Position numbers and translations under genes: made by a program. 64,000 bases of DNA from Bacteroidota bacterium (GTDB taxonomy: Bacteria > Bacteroidota > Bacteroidia > Chitinophagales > Chitinophagaceae), in assembly GCA_018267915.1 (NCBI GenBank), contig JAFDXN010000010.1:124001-188000 (forward strand). Reading direction: 5' to 3'. Below the pieces are notes generated by a model that searched no databases, was not told the origin of the DNA, and was given only the letters and a program-made list of their open reading frames with translations. Position 1 is the stretch's first letter. Every line of letters starts with the position of its first letter. Below, piece by piece: positions 44,153-53,141 of the stretch.

Positions 44153-44961
44153 TTTTTAAATAGCGTTCTCAGCTGCAATTTCAATAAACGATACCTGTTA
44201 TACAACTTCAGCCGGCCATGTAGGTATGGCATCATAAACTTCCTTAAACGGATGCCATTCGCCACCATTTTTGGCGTATTGCCCATCATGCTTGCATGGC
44301 CAAAGCGAATGTAGGTCTCGGTACCCTTTACCGGCACATAGTCGAAAGCGGCATCGTTGAGGCTGGCCCGAAACCAGTACTGCCAGTCTTCATACGAGGT
44401 ATAGCCAGTATCGAACAGTCCGGTTTTATCGATAATGCTGCGCCGCACAAGGGGTGCAGATACCGGCATAAAATTGTCACGACTGAAACGCTGCAACATT
44501 TCCCGGCCCTTGCCAGAACCTTTAAGGTGATCCTGCGGATGCTCTTCTTTGTTCCTGCCCCTAAGCTTTTGTGCGGGATCGTCGGTATGAAAGTAGCGGA
44601 AATCGCCGTAGACAATATCTACAGCGGGATGTTCATCGAGGTATTTTGATTGCAGTGCGATTTTGTCTTTATCGAGCATATCGTCAGCATCGAGAAACTG
44701 GATATAGGCACCCTTGCTGTTTGTAATCCCTGTATTTCGGGCTGCGGAAAGGCCTTGGTTTTGTTGATAAACGTATCGAAAGCGCGCGTCTTTGGCGAGA
44801 AAGCCTCTGGCTACTTCCTCGGTGTTGTCTTTAGAGCCATCGTTGACCAGTATGCATTCCCAATTGGCATAAGTGAGCTCAAGGATATTATTAAGCGTCT
44901 CGGGCAAATAATGCGCGTAGTTGTAACAGGGGATGATAATGCTTACCAATTTTTCGGTCAT
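44149..44961 (-). CDS. GT2 glycosyltransferase
   Basis: 270 residues. SIIIPCYNYAHYLPETLNNIL at the N-terminus, CILVNDGSKDNTEEVARGFL, YVYQQNQGLSAARNTGIT, GAYIQFLDADDMLDKDKI (DxD), then SAPLVRRSIIDKTGLFDTGYTSYEDWQYWF. It is a soluble single-domain GT2 without membrane segments, acting on the cytoplasmic face. It overlaps the next genes by 4 bases on each side. Specificity unknown. Confidence 0.88.
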   Translation of the reverse strand: MTEKLVSIIIPCYNYAHYLPETLNNILELTYANWECILVNDGSKDNTEEVARGFLAKDARFRYVYQQNQGLSAARNTGITNSKGAYIQFLDADDMLDKDKIALQSKYLDEHPAVDIVYGDFRYFHTDDPAQKLRGRNKEEHPQDHLKGSGKGREMLQRFSRDNFMPVSAPLVRRSIIDKTGLFDTGYTSYEDWQYWFRASLNDAAFDYVPVKGTETYIRFGHASMMGNTPKMVANGIRLRKFMMPYLHGRLKLYNRYRLLKLQLRTLFKK

Positions 44962-46337
44962 GATGCTGCGATTGCTTTTTCTCGCTGCCGGTCAAGCAAA
45001 AAGAAGAGTTCAAAAAAGACCATTACGGACAAATACTCAAAGAGGTAATCGAACATAAGAAAGCCACAGACCATCACCAGCAGTATGACAGTATACCGTA
45101 AACGTTTGAAGTGTTTTAGAAAAAACCACAAGTAAAAAATCGCAAAAATCAGGATACCGACCAGGCCATATTCGCCCAAGAGCTGATTGAGTGTGGAACC
45201 GGGAAAATGGCGAATGGAATGGTATTCGGGTGGTAATTGGTAAATAGCTTCGAAAATCTTGTAGTGATTGTCGCGGAATGCCGGTGAACTGTATTGAGGC
45301 AATTTTTTGAATAAACGCGACCCCGACCCGGTTTCCAGACCTGATGTGCGCAGCGCAAGTTGTGAGGAAAAGCCACCCATGCCGGCCCCGATAAGGGCAT
45401 TTTTGTGCGAGGCTGTGGTGTATTGCCAGGTCTCGACCACAGAAATAACTTTGCAAAAATGCATCAGTTTGCTGTCGCCCTGGTAGAATTTACCGACCAG
45501 GTTGGCCTCCACAGAATCGCGGCGACGAGCGTCGACAGATGACCGCAGGTAAGATAGGTTGCCGGGAGAGACAACTGTATAGAATAAAATATAGAATAAA
45601 AGGCCCAATGCGACTGTTTTTCGAGCTTTGCCATCTTCTACAATAAAAAGTGTGGCAATCAAAACAGGGATAAAAACCAGGTTGGCAAAATTGCTACTTG
45701 TGGCGCAGGCAACCAGCAGCGCCATAAATGCCATGAGGTACTTACGACCATACAGGAAGTAGATGCAAAACATGGCATTGATGAACATATTGATATAGGA
45801 TGGGGCGAGGAAAATGCCGCGGATATAGTCGCCAGTAGAGTTGCCAAAGCGAAGGTCGGCAGAGCGATATGGGTCTATGCTTCCGGACAGTACCATTGTA
45901 TATATGAGGCCGGCCATCGAGACCGCGAAATTGACCCAGAAAACGAAGCTAATGGTATTGTTCGTCCGTTGATCAGGTCCGTTCTTCAGGCGGCTATGCA
46001 GCAAAGCAAAGGCCAATACACACATGAGCCAGTATAGCGTGCCGATGGTAAAGGAAACGAAATGAGCTGCCGAAAAATCACTATTGAAGAAGAGAAAATT
46101 AATAAAAGCAGGAAGCAGGATCAGCAGGTAAAAAGGCGGTGCGGCCTTGATATCACGCCAATTGAATCTTTTACGGCTCCATCCCAGGCAAAGCAGCAAA
46201 ACCAATGGTTTCAGAACAACTTTATCAATAGGAAACAGCAGTAAAAAAAATAGCAGCAAAGGGTCGACATATGTGTTAATATATGACCAAGCAGATGGTT
46301 TTTCCGCAGTTGGGAGGTCCGAACCTTTGTATTGCAT
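44958..46337 (-). CDS. Wzy/O-antigen polymerase-like membrane protein
   Basis: 459 residues with 10-12 hydrophobic segments, starting MQYKGSDLPTAEKPSAW. A large periplasmic loop lies at about residues 255-380 (LRSSVDARRRDSVEANLV, GAGMGGFSSQLALRTSG, HFPGSTLNQLLGEYGLVGIL), a layout typical of Wzy polymerases and WaaL ligases. The GEYGLVGILIFAIFYLWFF end matches the closing block of the family. It is the first gene of the leftward glycosyltransferase run and divergent from another protein of the same class at 46442. Confidence 0.75.
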   Translation of the reverse strand: MQYKGSDLPTAEKPSAWSYINTYVDPLLLFFLLLFPIDKVVLKPLVLLLCLGWSRKRFNWRDIKAAPPFYLLILLPAFINFLFFNSDFSAAHFVSFTIGTLYWLMCVLAFALLHSRLKNGPDQRTNNTISFVFWVNFAVSMAGLIYTMVLSGSIDPYRSADLRFGNSTGDYIRGIFLAPSYINMFINAMFCIYFLYGRKYLMAFMALLVACATSSNFANLVFIPVLIATLFIVEDGKARKTVALGLLFYILFYTVVSPGNLSYLRSSVDARRRDSVEANLVGKFYQGDSKLMHFCKVISVVETWQYTTASHKNALIGAGMGGFSSQLALRTSGLETGSGSRLFKKLPQYSSPAFRDNHYKIFEAIYQLPPEYHSIRHFPGSTLNQLLGEYGLVGILIFAIFYLWFFLKHFKRLRYTVILLVMVCGFLMFDYLFEYLSVMVFFELFFLLDRQREKAIAAS

Positions 46338-46344
46338 GCACTAT

Positions 46345-46352
46345 TATCTTTG
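46345..46352 (+). promoter_or_regulatory. -7 box of the rightward Wzy/WaaL-like gene
   Basis: TATCTTTG, an exact TAnnTTTG match, lies 90 bases before the ATG at 46442 and just upstream of the leftward gene's start at 46337. TTTG at 46326-46329 is a weak -33 candidate (spacer 15, shorter than usual). Confidence 0.5.
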
Positions 46353-46441
46353 CGGGAACTGCGGCCAAAGCTACAAGTTTGCATTTACTTATTCGAATGA
46401 ACTGGGCAACACAAGGCCGCGCAAGCCATAATATCGCTTAT

Positions 46442-47719
46442 ATGCCGCAACGACATATTTTACAAAACGCCTATTACTTTATGCTGTGCGTTGTGGCATT
46501 TTTCATTCCCATTGCCACCAATTTCACGTCTCTGTCGATCATCATACTGGCGCTTTGCTGGGCGTTACAATCCGACAAGAGCCTTATCAGGCAACTGGCC
46601 AAGCGAAAAGCATTGTGGATATGGCTGGCCTTTTTCCTGCTATATGTTGCGGGTTATTTCTACAGTCATGATAAGAACCAGGCGCTTTTTGAATTGCAGA
46701 CCAAACTCAGTTTTTTGCTCTTACCAATAATTATAGGTGCCGGACCCGAGATCAAGGAAAACAAACTGCAAAATATTTTCACAGGGCTGGTAGTCGGCAG
46801 TTCGTTATGTGCTGTGTTCTGCCTGGTGCGCAGCACTTACGTGTGGATGAACACAAAAGCTACAGACCAGTTTTTTTATCACCTGCTGGTAAAGGACTTT
46901 GATGCCAATGCCGTCTACTTCTCGTTTTATATTTACTTTGCCCTAGCCATCCTTATACTTTATAACTGGACCAATTTCCTGAGGTCGCGACTATTGCAGT
47001 TCATCCTATTCGTGGTATTGTTCGCATTCCTGGTGTTGTTATCGTCAAAGATGCTTATAGTACTTTTCGTGTTGCTGGTACTACCGCTTTTCTACAGGAA
47101 GATCTCTACCCGTCAAGTGCCTAGGGGTCTATTGATAAGCGGCGCCGCAGGGTTGATCGCGGTGTGTTGTATCGTGGCCTTTACCCACAACCCTATACGG
47201 CAACGCTATGAAAGTATACTGGAAAACTCCCGGCTGGTGCTGGTGCAAAACCAGAACCAGGAATTTAATAACCTGACCCTGCGATTGTTTTTATGGAAGA
47301 TGGCCATAGACGACCTGAACGATAATCACCTCTGGCTCACGGGTTGCGGAACCGGCGATGTGGTAGAGATGCAGAAGAAGACGATTATGGCATACAATGC
47401 CAAAGCACATTCCCTGGATAAGCACCCTCCCCTATGGAACTTTAATGCGCACAATATGTATTTACACATGTTGCTGATGCTGGGGATACCCGGTCTGATC
47501 TTCCTTTTGACAATAGTTTTTTTGCCTTTCTTCCTGCTCAAGCATACGGGCCATCCGGGCATCTTCCTGTCTTTTCATGTTGCGGCGGCAATATTTCTTT
47601 TCCAGGAGGCGGCTTTTCAGACGTCCACATTTGTAATCGTGTACGTATTCTTCACGATGATATTTTACAACTTGTATTACAGCGGAAGGGAAAGCAATAC
47701 CATTGAGTCAACGGCCTAG
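46442..47719 (+). CDS. O-antigen ligase/polymerase (WaaL/Wzy)-family membrane protein
   Basis: 425 residues from ATG 46442 (MPQRHILQNAYYFMLCVV); frame is open from 46283 but the added residues hold the promoter. About 10 membrane segments. A periplasmic loop ends with LWLTGCGTGDVVEMQKKTIMAYNAKAHSLDKHP and NFNAHNMYLHMLLMLGIPG, the HNxxLxxLxxxGIPG block of WaaL-type proteins. It is divergent from the paralogue-class gene at 44958 and convergent with the GT4 gene (12-base overlap at the 3' ends). Either the ligase or a second polymerase of the locus. Confidence 0.8.
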   Translation: MPQRHILQNAYYFMLCVVAFFIPIATNFTSLSIIILALCWALQSDKSLIRQLAKRKALWIWLAFFLLYVAGYFYSHDKNQALFELQTKLSFLLLPIIIGAGPEIKENKLQNIFTGLVVGSSLCAVFCLVRSTYVWMNTKATDQFFYHLLVKDFDANAVYFSFYIYFALAILILYNWTNFLRSRLLQFILFVVLFAFLVLLSSKMLIVLFVLLVLPLFYRKISTRQVPRGLLISGAAGLIAVCCIVAFTHNPIRQRYESILENSRLVLVQNQNQEFNNLTLRLFLWKMAIDDLNDNHLWLTGCGTGDVVEMQKKTIMAYNAKAHSLDKHPPLWNFNAHNMYLHMLLMLGIPGLIFLLTIVFLPFFLLKHTGHPGIFLSFHVAAAIFLFQEAAFQTSTFVIVYVFFTMIFYNLYYSGRESNTIESTA

Positions 47720-48907
47720 TACGGAGCGATAAAACGCCTCATTCCCTTTTGCGATCACATTAATGTCAAACCGCTCATGGACTTTCTTTTTGCCGGCTGC
47801 AGCTATGCGGCTATTTTCTTCGGGATTTCGAAGTAACTCCATTATCTTCCCCGCAAGGGCATCGGCATCATCTGGGTCTGCAAGCAAGCCATCCAAGCCA
47901 TTGGTGATCAGTTCAGGCCCCGAAGTACGGGTGCTGTATATAGTGGCAGTGCCTACTGCCATGGCCTCCATAGGTCCCAAAGCAAAGCATTCTGCATAGG
48001 AAGGGAAGACTGCAACGGAGGCTGCCGCTAACCTGTTGAAAAGGTCAGCGCGGGGTATATGACCTTTAAAATCAACGGTGGTTAAAGCTTTGGGCGAAAG
48101 GTACTTTTTAATACGGTTGACAGGCCCCTTCCCATATACCTCCAACCTAGCTGCGGGTAGCATTTCCTGCACCTTATTCCATGCCTTCATCAACTGGTAA
48201 ATGCCCTTCTTGGCGACGAGCGAACCAGTATATATTACGAGTGCATTGTCTTTAACTGCATTCGTAACTATACGGCTCTCGATCCCATTGTATAGAGTGT
48301 CTATTGGCTTTGTGTACGCCATATATGCAGCAGTCTTACGCGCCGTGTAGCCGCTTACGCTGCTTACCGCAACCGCGCTATTCAACACGCTGCTATCTAT
48401 CTTGTAAATCACCGGCGATGGCTCGCACCCCTCTTCTTTTACAAAATAGCTGATGCTCCCATGCAGCTTTACTACTGTGGGAACTGACAGTCTGGGAAAA
48501 AATACGGGTTTGCGGCAGTATTGTGCGTATTCGTTGAAATCCGGCTGCTCTACGATGTCGATCTGATGCTTTTCGATGATATTTTCAAGGTAAACTGCGT
48601 AGCGCTTAATACTCGCTTCCAGATCTTTTTGAAATATACTGGTGAGGTAGAAAAACTTGTAGGCGGCTCTAACCGGTAAGGCATCTTTTTTAGAAAAGAA
48701 AGATGAGTCCAAACCCCTGCGAAAGCGATAGACTTTTACTCCTTCATCTTCAAACTCATCCGGTCCACCATAGCCCCAGTCGTAAAAACCTGCTACTACT
48801 ACCTTATGTCCCAGCTTTACCATCGCACGAGCCAGCAGTTGCACAGCGGTGCCTATACCACCATGCCTGCCCGGGGGATACTCGTCGCAGAGGTATAAGA
48901 TATTCAT
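47708..48907 (-). CDS. GT4 glycosyltransferase
   Basis: 399 residues from the ATG at 48907 (MNILYLCDEYPPGRHGGIGTAVQ). GT-B fold: N-terminal GGIGTAVQLLARAMVKLGHKV, VKLHGSISYFV; C-terminal VIYTGSLVAKKGIYQLMKAW, LEVYGKGP, FKGHIPRADLFNRLAAASVAVFPSYAECFALGPMEAMAVGTA with the ExxxxxxxE active motif, and TSGPELITNGLDGLLADPDD. It adds a sugar in the polysaccharide pathway on the cytoplasmic side. Its ATG overlaps the flippase stop by 4 bases. Confidence 0.9.
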   Translation of the reverse strand: MNILYLCDEYPPGRHGGIGTAVQLLARAMVKLGHKVVVAGFYDWGYGGPDEFEDEGVKVYRFRRGLDSSFFSKKDALPVRAAYKFFYLTSIFQKDLEASIKRYAVYLENIIEKHQIDIVEQPDFNEYAQYCRKPVFFPRLSVPTVVKLHGSISYFVKEEGCEPSPVIYKIDSSVLNSAVAVSSVSGYTARKTAAYMAYTKPIDTLYNGIESRIVTNAVKDNALVIYTGSLVAKKGIYQLMKAWNKVQEMLPAARLEVYGKGPVNRIKKYLSPKALTTVDFKGHIPRADLFNRLAAASVAVFPSYAECFALGPMEAMAVGTATIYSTRTSGPELITNGLDGLLADPDDADALAGKIMELLRNPEENSRIAAAGKKKVHERFDINVIAKGNEAFYRSVLGR

Positions 48908-50328
48908 CGTCTCAAATATAGCTTTAAAACATCGAGGTGCTGCCTTCCCACCTGGCGGGTTAGCAATGTGAGTGCGAGGAATGTGCCCACACCGATACCC
49001 AGACGCGGCCATACACCATCGCTAATGTAGACTGCGCCAAAATATGAAACAGCACCGGCAACAGCCATAATTAGCAGAGGCCAGAGCGAGAAAGTCATGA
49101 TATGTTTATTGACAACAAAAACATAAGCAGTAGCCTGAATGCAGACGGACAACAGGAAAGCAAGCGCCCCACCTATGCCGCCGTAAAAATGTATAAGCAC
49201 TACATCAAGCACAATATTGAGCGAAGCTGTAATGAAGGTCACTATCGTAATGGCTTTATACTTCTTTGCCGAAAAAGTGAGCGTCCACAGCAGGTTAATG
49301 GTGAATTGCAGGGGAATGCAGACGGACAGAATTAAAAATATCGTAGCATTCGAATCGCCATATTTGCCCCCGGTAATATAGCCGATGGCGGGCGCCCATA
49401 TAATATTCAGGCAGAGCACCATCAAAATGGCGAAAAAGACCTCAAGGGAAAAAAATTTGATCACCTGCTTCTTTTTTTGCGCCGCCAGTTTGTCGTTGTT
49501 TGAATTGAAAAGTCTTGCAAACTTTGGCAAAATGATGGGGCCGATGATCATGATCGGCAACCTGGCCACTTCGAAGGCGCGATAGGCGAAAGTGTAGTCT
49601 GCAGTAACGCTGTTGGCCTTCATTATACCCATCAGGAACCAGTCGAAACGGGACAGGCTGCTATCAAAAAGGATAGCCAAATAAAGTGCACGGGCCTCCA
49701 TGAGCAGCTTCTTATAAGCACGGAAGCGAAAGTTGAATTGAAGATCTGTCTTTTTTACTGTGTAAAATGCGAGAGCGGCCAACTCGAATACGGCGCTTCC
49801 CATCAGGATATAAATAGTAGTGTAAATATTGAAAGTCTTTGCCCAAATGAACAAGAGTGCTACCACTATGCGGCCGAGATTGCTGATAAAAGCGACAATG
49901 GCATAGGGAGTGAACTTTTCCCGGGCATTGAGATACTGCTTGAAGGGATTAGCAATATACACGAGCGACTGCGCGATAAAGAAATAAGGCAGGAGCTGTA
50001 GTGAATAGGTGGTGTTGCCGCCCGCGAGGCTGACGACAAGCAGAACGAGGAGGCTGACCATGCCCCCTACAATTGCATGTATCAGGTAGGCAACTGCGGC
50101 CCAATCGGAGCTGCGGGAAAGTGCTACCCTTCTTACCATTACCTGTTCGAGACCGCAACTTAAAATGGTAATAATTAAAGATGAGGTCGCATTGCCCCAA
50201 CTGATGATACCAAAGGCGTCCTTACTTAAATATAAGGATATTATATAGAAAAAAATTGTCCCAAATATCTGGATGGAAATAGCCTGCAGCCCGGACGAAA
50301 AGAAACTTTTGACTAACCTGTTTTTCAT
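48904..50328 (-). CDS. Polysaccharide flippase (Wzx/MATE-like)
   Basis: 474 residues with 12-14 hydrophobic segments in the polysaccharide-biosynthesis arrangement. Starts MKNRLVKSFFSSGLQAISIQIFG, then LYLSKDAFGIISWGNATSS, ARALYLAILFDSSLSRFDWF and FKQYLNAREKF. Wzx proteins flip lipid-linked repeat units to the periplasm. The gene is followed by the GT4 gene (4-base overlap) and lies divergent from the sugar transferase at 50595. It carries no lesions. Confidence 0.88.
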   Translation of the reverse strand: MKNRLVKSFFSSGLQAISIQIFGTIFFYIISLYLSKDAFGIISWGNATSSLIITILSCGLEQVMVRRVALSRSSDWAAVAYLIHAIVGGMVSLLVLLVVSLAGGNTTYSLQLLPYFFIAQSLVYIANPFKQYLNAREKFTPYAIVAFISNLGRIVVALLFIWAKTFNIYTTIYILMGSAVFELAALAFYTVKKTDLQFNFRFRAYKKLLMEARALYLAILFDSSLSRFDWFLMGIMKANSVTADYTFAYRAFEVARLPIMIIGPIILPKFARLFNSNNDKLAAQKKKQVIKFFSLEVFFAILMVLCLNIIWAPAIGYITGGKYGDSNATIFLILSVCIPLQFTINLLWTLTFSAKKYKAITIVTFITASLNIVLDVVLIHFYGGIGGALAFLLSVCIQATAYVFVVNKHIMTFSLWPLLIMAVAGAVSYFGAVYISDGVWPRLGIGVGTFLALTLLTRQVGRQHLDVLKLYLRR

Positions 50329-50525
50329 TAACAGCAGAAATGGTAAACCCCTCCGGACAAAGCTAATGATAAAAAGATAAGCTTTAAGCAGCTAAAAAAT
50401 GTGGCTAATATTAAAATAAAAACCAATTTTAAGCGCATTAATGCACTGAAAACGTTACACATATGGTAAAAGGGCACTAGTGAGCGGGCAAATGTGGAAT
50501 TAATTTTAGAACTTTGCCGCTACTT

Positions 50526-50533
50526 TATCTTTT
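50526..50533 (+). promoter_or_regulatory. Probable -7 box of the sugar transferase gene
   Basis: TATCTTTT, one base from TAnnTTTG. Predicted start about 50537, giving a leader of about 58 bases that carries the small ORF and hairpin at 50559-50594. Confidence 0.4.
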
Positions 50534-50558
50534 TGACACAATTTTTGCTGTATTGGGT

Positions 50559-50594
50559 ATGAGTTCGGGCGCCGGACTCATTTTAAATAAATAG
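50559..50594 (+). CDS. 11-codon leader ORF abutting the sugar transferase start
   Basis: ATG at 50559 reads MSSGAGLILNK to TAG 50592-50594; the next base is the A of the sugar-transferase ATG. A hairpin (50561-50568 with 50572-50579, one wobble pair) spans most of its codons. Layout suggests translational coupling or a folding-dependent switch. Such a short frame could occur by chance. Confidence 0.35.
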   Translation: MSSGAGLILNK

Positions 50595-51338
50595 ATGGAA
50601 CATCCGGTAAGTTTTAAGATACCTGTGGAACGCAGCAGCCTGCCTAAACAAGCGGCTACGCGATCGGATTTTGCGGAAATACGTGAGATGTTCAGTGAGA
50701 TGAACCAGCGTTACATGGTCTACCGGCCTTCGCCTTATTACCTGACAGCTAAAAGAATAATGGATATAACGGTTTCAATGCTGTTCATTATACTCGTAAT
50801 GTCATGGTTGTTCCCAATCGTGGCCTTATTGATCAAGCTTACGTCAAAAGGGCCGATCTTCTTTATACAGAAACGTACGGGGTATAAGGGAGTGGAGTTT
50901 GACTGCTACAAATTCCGTACGATGTATGTGAACGACGAGGCGGATACAAAACAGGCTACTTACAAGGATAAACGTATAACACCGGTGGGCAAATTCCTTC
51001 GTATGAGCCACATCGATGAGACAGCCCAGTTTTTCAATGTGTTGCTGGGTGATATGTCGATCATAGGTCCACGCCCGCACATGCTGTACCACACACGGTA
51101 CTACTCACAGCACATACCCTACTATCACCTGCGTCACGAAGCGCAACCGGGCCTCACCGGTATGGCCCAGGTGAAGGGCTATATAGGCGAGATAAATATG
51201 GAGCGTGAACTGCGTAAACGTATACAATGGGATGTGTACTACCTGAAAAACCGCAGCATTTCGCTGGATCTGAATATACTCTTCAGCACGGCCTGGCAGG
51301 TACTACGTAAGTCTATTAGCTCTATTACGAGACGTTAG
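50595..51338 (+). CDS. Polyprenyl-phosphate sugar-1-phosphate transferase (initiating sugar transferase)
   Basis: 247 residues. N-terminal ~60-residue cytoplasmic extension, one membrane segment (DITVSMLFIILVMSWLFPIVALLI), then the catalytic core GPIFFIQKRTGYKGVEFDCYKFRTM, LRMSHIDETAQFFNVLLGDMSIIGPRPHML, and HEAQPGLTGMAQVKGYIGE. It starts the repeat unit by moving a hexose- or acetamidosugar-phosphate to undecaprenyl phosphate. It is the short WbaP/WcaJ C-terminal type. It lies at the edge of the glycosyltransferase locus and is divergent from the flippase. Confidence 0.92.
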   Translation: MEHPVSFKIPVERSSLPKQAATRSDFAEIREMFSEMNQRYMVYRPSPYYLTAKRIMDITVSMLFIILVMSWLFPIVALLIKLTSKGPIFFIQKRTGYKGVEFDCYKFRTMYVNDEADTKQATYKDKRITPVGKFLRMSHIDETAQFFNVLLGDMSIIGPRPHMLYHTRYYSQHIPYYHLRHEAQPGLTGMAQVKGYIGEINMERELRKRIQWDVYYLKNRSISLDLNILFSTAWQVLRKSISSITRR

Positions 51339-51385
51339 CACGCAACACCCGGGTCTTAATAATTTCTATACTTTGTGTTCTGATT

Positions 51386-51411
51386 TTTTCGTGGTAATTT
51401 TTACACGAAAA
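51386..51411. promoter_or_regulatory. Inverted repeat just before the universal-stress gene
   Basis: TTTTCGTG (51386-51393) and CACGAAAA (51404-51411) are separated by 10 bases, including GTAATTTTTA. It ends 8 bases before the ATG at 51420, a position suited to a repressor site or a leader hairpin. Confidence 0.4.
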
Positions 51412-51419
51412 TTTAGTGT

Positions 51420-52247
51420 ATGCCTGAGATCATTGCAGCAACCGACTTTACAGAAATTGCCGAGAATGCGGTAAGATACGCCTGCGGCCTGGCCAAAGCC
51501 TGCGATGCATCCGTCATCATCGCACACTCTTTCATTATTCCCGTGGCCTTTAGCGACACACCGATGCCGGTGATGCCCGTGGATGAAGGCAGGGAGATAG
51601 CTGAAGAGAAGATGACTGAGCTGGTGAACAAAATGAAGACGGAGTTTCCCGAACTGCCCTTAACCGGCAAGGTAATGTATGGCGATATAGTGGATAGCCT
51701 GCAGGAATATATCGAGGATGAGGTGAAACCCTGGCTGATAGTACTGGGCAATAGCGATGTGGATGACGACAGTGCCGTGTGGCTGGGCAGTACTGTACTC
51801 AATGCACTTAAGCACCTGCCCCACCCCGTGATGGCCGTGCCACCGGGAGTAAGCTACAAACCTGTGAAGAATATCTGCTTCACCTGCGACGTGAAACACG
51901 TGACGAATGAACTGCCTACACAGCAATTAATAAGCCTGGTAGAGGAAACCAAAGCTGAGCTGCATGTGCTTACGGTTGGCAACAACGGTAAAGACTTTGC
52001 ACCCGATACGGTAATGGAAAACGAAGAACTGCGCATGTATCTCTCGCCTCTAAAACCTGAGTACCATTATATCGATAGTGCCGAGATCGATGCGTCTATT
52101 CAAAAATTTGTAAGTGAGCAGCAGGCAGACTGGTTGGTAGCCATTCCACATAAACACTCATTTTTTGAAGGGATGTTCCACAAAGGCCATGTAAAAGCGA
52201 TGATCCGCATGACGCATATACCACTCGTGGCCCTGCATGATAAGTAG
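51420..52247 (+). CDS. Universal stress protein, two UspA domains
   Basis: 275 residues. First UspA-like half starts MPEIIAATDFTEIAENAVRYACGLAKACDASVIIAHSF and closes LIVLGNSDVDDDSAVWLGSTVLNALKHLPHPVMAVP. The second half begins VKNICFTCDVKHVTNEL and ends WLVAIPHKHSFFEGMFHKGHVKAMIRMTHIPLVALHD. The ATP-binding GxxGxG signature is not obvious in either half, so nucleotide binding is uncertain. The family acts in stress survival in the cytoplasm. A strong terminator follows. Confidence 0.88.
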   Translation: MPEIIAATDFTEIAENAVRYACGLAKACDASVIIAHSFIIPVAFSDTPMPVMPVDEGREIAEEKMTELVNKMKTEFPELPLTGKVMYGDIVDSLQEYIEDEVKPWLIVLGNSDVDDDSAVWLGSTVLNALKHLPHPVMAVPPGVSYKPVKNICFTCDVKHVTNELPTQQLISLVEETKAELHVLTVGNNGKDFAPDTVMENEELRMYLSPLKPEYHYIDSAEIDASIQKFVSEQQADWLVAIPHKHSFFEGMFHKGHVKAMIRMTHIPLVALHDK

Positions 52248-52268
52248 GGGCGAAATGTATTGATACAA

Positions 52269-52297
52269 AGAGTCCCGCGCCTAAAGCGCGGGACTCT
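52269..52297. terminator. 12-bp perfect hairpin, bidirectional terminator
   Basis: AGAGTCCCGCGC (52269-52280) pairs perfectly with 52286-52297, loop CTAAA; TTACTTTATT follows. It lies between convergent genes. Confidence 0.85.
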
Positions 52298-52315
52298 TAC
52301 TTTATTGTAGATGTA

Positions 52316-52753
52316 TTAAGCCTTACCTTCTTCCTTACGCTTTTTCTCTTTCCGTGACTTTACGAACATTTTTGCAGCGCTGAAGCCGAGTTCCACAGCT
52401 TTCCATTTGGCATAACCTAAAACAACTTCTTTTAAAACCGGCATCAATATCTTTTCGCGCAGCTTTTTGCCAGCTATACCCGTAAGAACACCGCCCGCGC
52501 TGCCCAGTACACCTTTCAGCAGGTCAGAGCCTAGCAAATTGCTGAGCGTGCCTGCAATATTTTCCAAAGTCCCGGCTTCTTCCTGCTCAACGGTGCCGGG
52601 CTTTTCTTTTTTCTCGCTCTTTCCTAAAGACGGCAATATACCGTCGAGGGCAAAAAGGTCCTCACCCTCGGTTTTCGCACGCAATTGCAGCAGCCGGATC
52701 TTTTCCTGCTTCAGCTCTTCAAGACTTTTCAGTTGTTTGCGATAAATCTTCAT
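52316..52753 (-). CDS. Hypothetical protein of the holin/YtxH operon
   Basis: 145 residues: an N-terminal charged coiled coil (MKIYRKQLKSLEELKQEKIR), a glycine-rich middle (GSDLLKGVLGSAGGVLTGIAG), a possible amphipathic helix and a lysine-rich tail (KSRKEKKRKEEGKA). No family recognised. Transcribed with the holin-like and YtxH genes, 4 bases after the former, so it may share a membrane-stress role. Confidence 0.62.
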   Translation of the reverse strand: MKIYRKQLKSLEELKQEKIRLLQLRAKTEGEDLFALDGILPSLGKSEKKEKPGTVEQEEAGTLENIAGTLSNLLGSDLLKGVLGSAGGVLTGIAGKKLREKILMPVLKEVVLGYAKWKAVELGFSAAKMFVKSRKEKKRKEEGKA

Positions 52754-52757
52754 AAAG

Positions 52758-53126
52758 TCAAGACCTCATTTTTTCCTCTAAGTCTTCTTTCTCTTCATCT
52801 ATCTCAGTAAGCTTAGCAATAAAGATGCCTGCAAACTTATTGATAAGGGACTTCCGAGTAGCTATGAGAATCAACAACAGAAGGACGTAAACGCCCACGG
52901 TGCAGAAGTAGCCGGCTATGCGGGAATCGAAGAGTGAAGTAAAGACCTCACTTAAACCGATACCTATGAATATAAGGATGGGTAAAACCAGGCTCAGTGC
53001 AACGAACGTATACACCAGGAAGCCCAATATATGAGATGTGCGCTCTATAAAACTGAGTTTGATCAGCTGAAAGCGCACATCCACATACTCGGTAATTTTA
53101 TCTTTCCACTTATCGATAAAGCTCAT
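52758..53126 (-). CDS. Phage holin-like family membrane protein
   Basis: 122 residues. An amphipathic N-terminal helix (MSFIDKWKDKITEYVDVRFQLIKLSFIER) and two membrane segments (GFLVYTFVALSLVLPILIFIGIGL, AGYFCTVGVYVLLLLILIAT), ending in an acidic tail (EIDEEKEDLEEKM). This is the layout of the phage_holin_3_6/actinobacterial-holin-like family, usually chromosomal and not phage-borne. Function in Bacteroidota is unknown. Between YtxH and the 145-residue gene on one strand; gaps 15 and 4 bases. Confidence 0.75.
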   Translation of the reverse strand: MSFIDKWKDKITEYVDVRFQLIKLSFIERTSHILGFLVYTFVALSLVLPILIFIGIGLSEVFTSLFDSRIAGYFCTVGVYVLLLLILIATRKSLINKFAGIFIAKLTEIDEEKEDLEEKMRS

Positions 53127-53141
53127 CCGCTTTAGTTTGAT

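Noticed and set aside
52758..53126. Prophage remnant suggested by the holin-like gene
   Set aside because: No other phage genes are present; this holin-like family with YtxH is commonly chromosomal.
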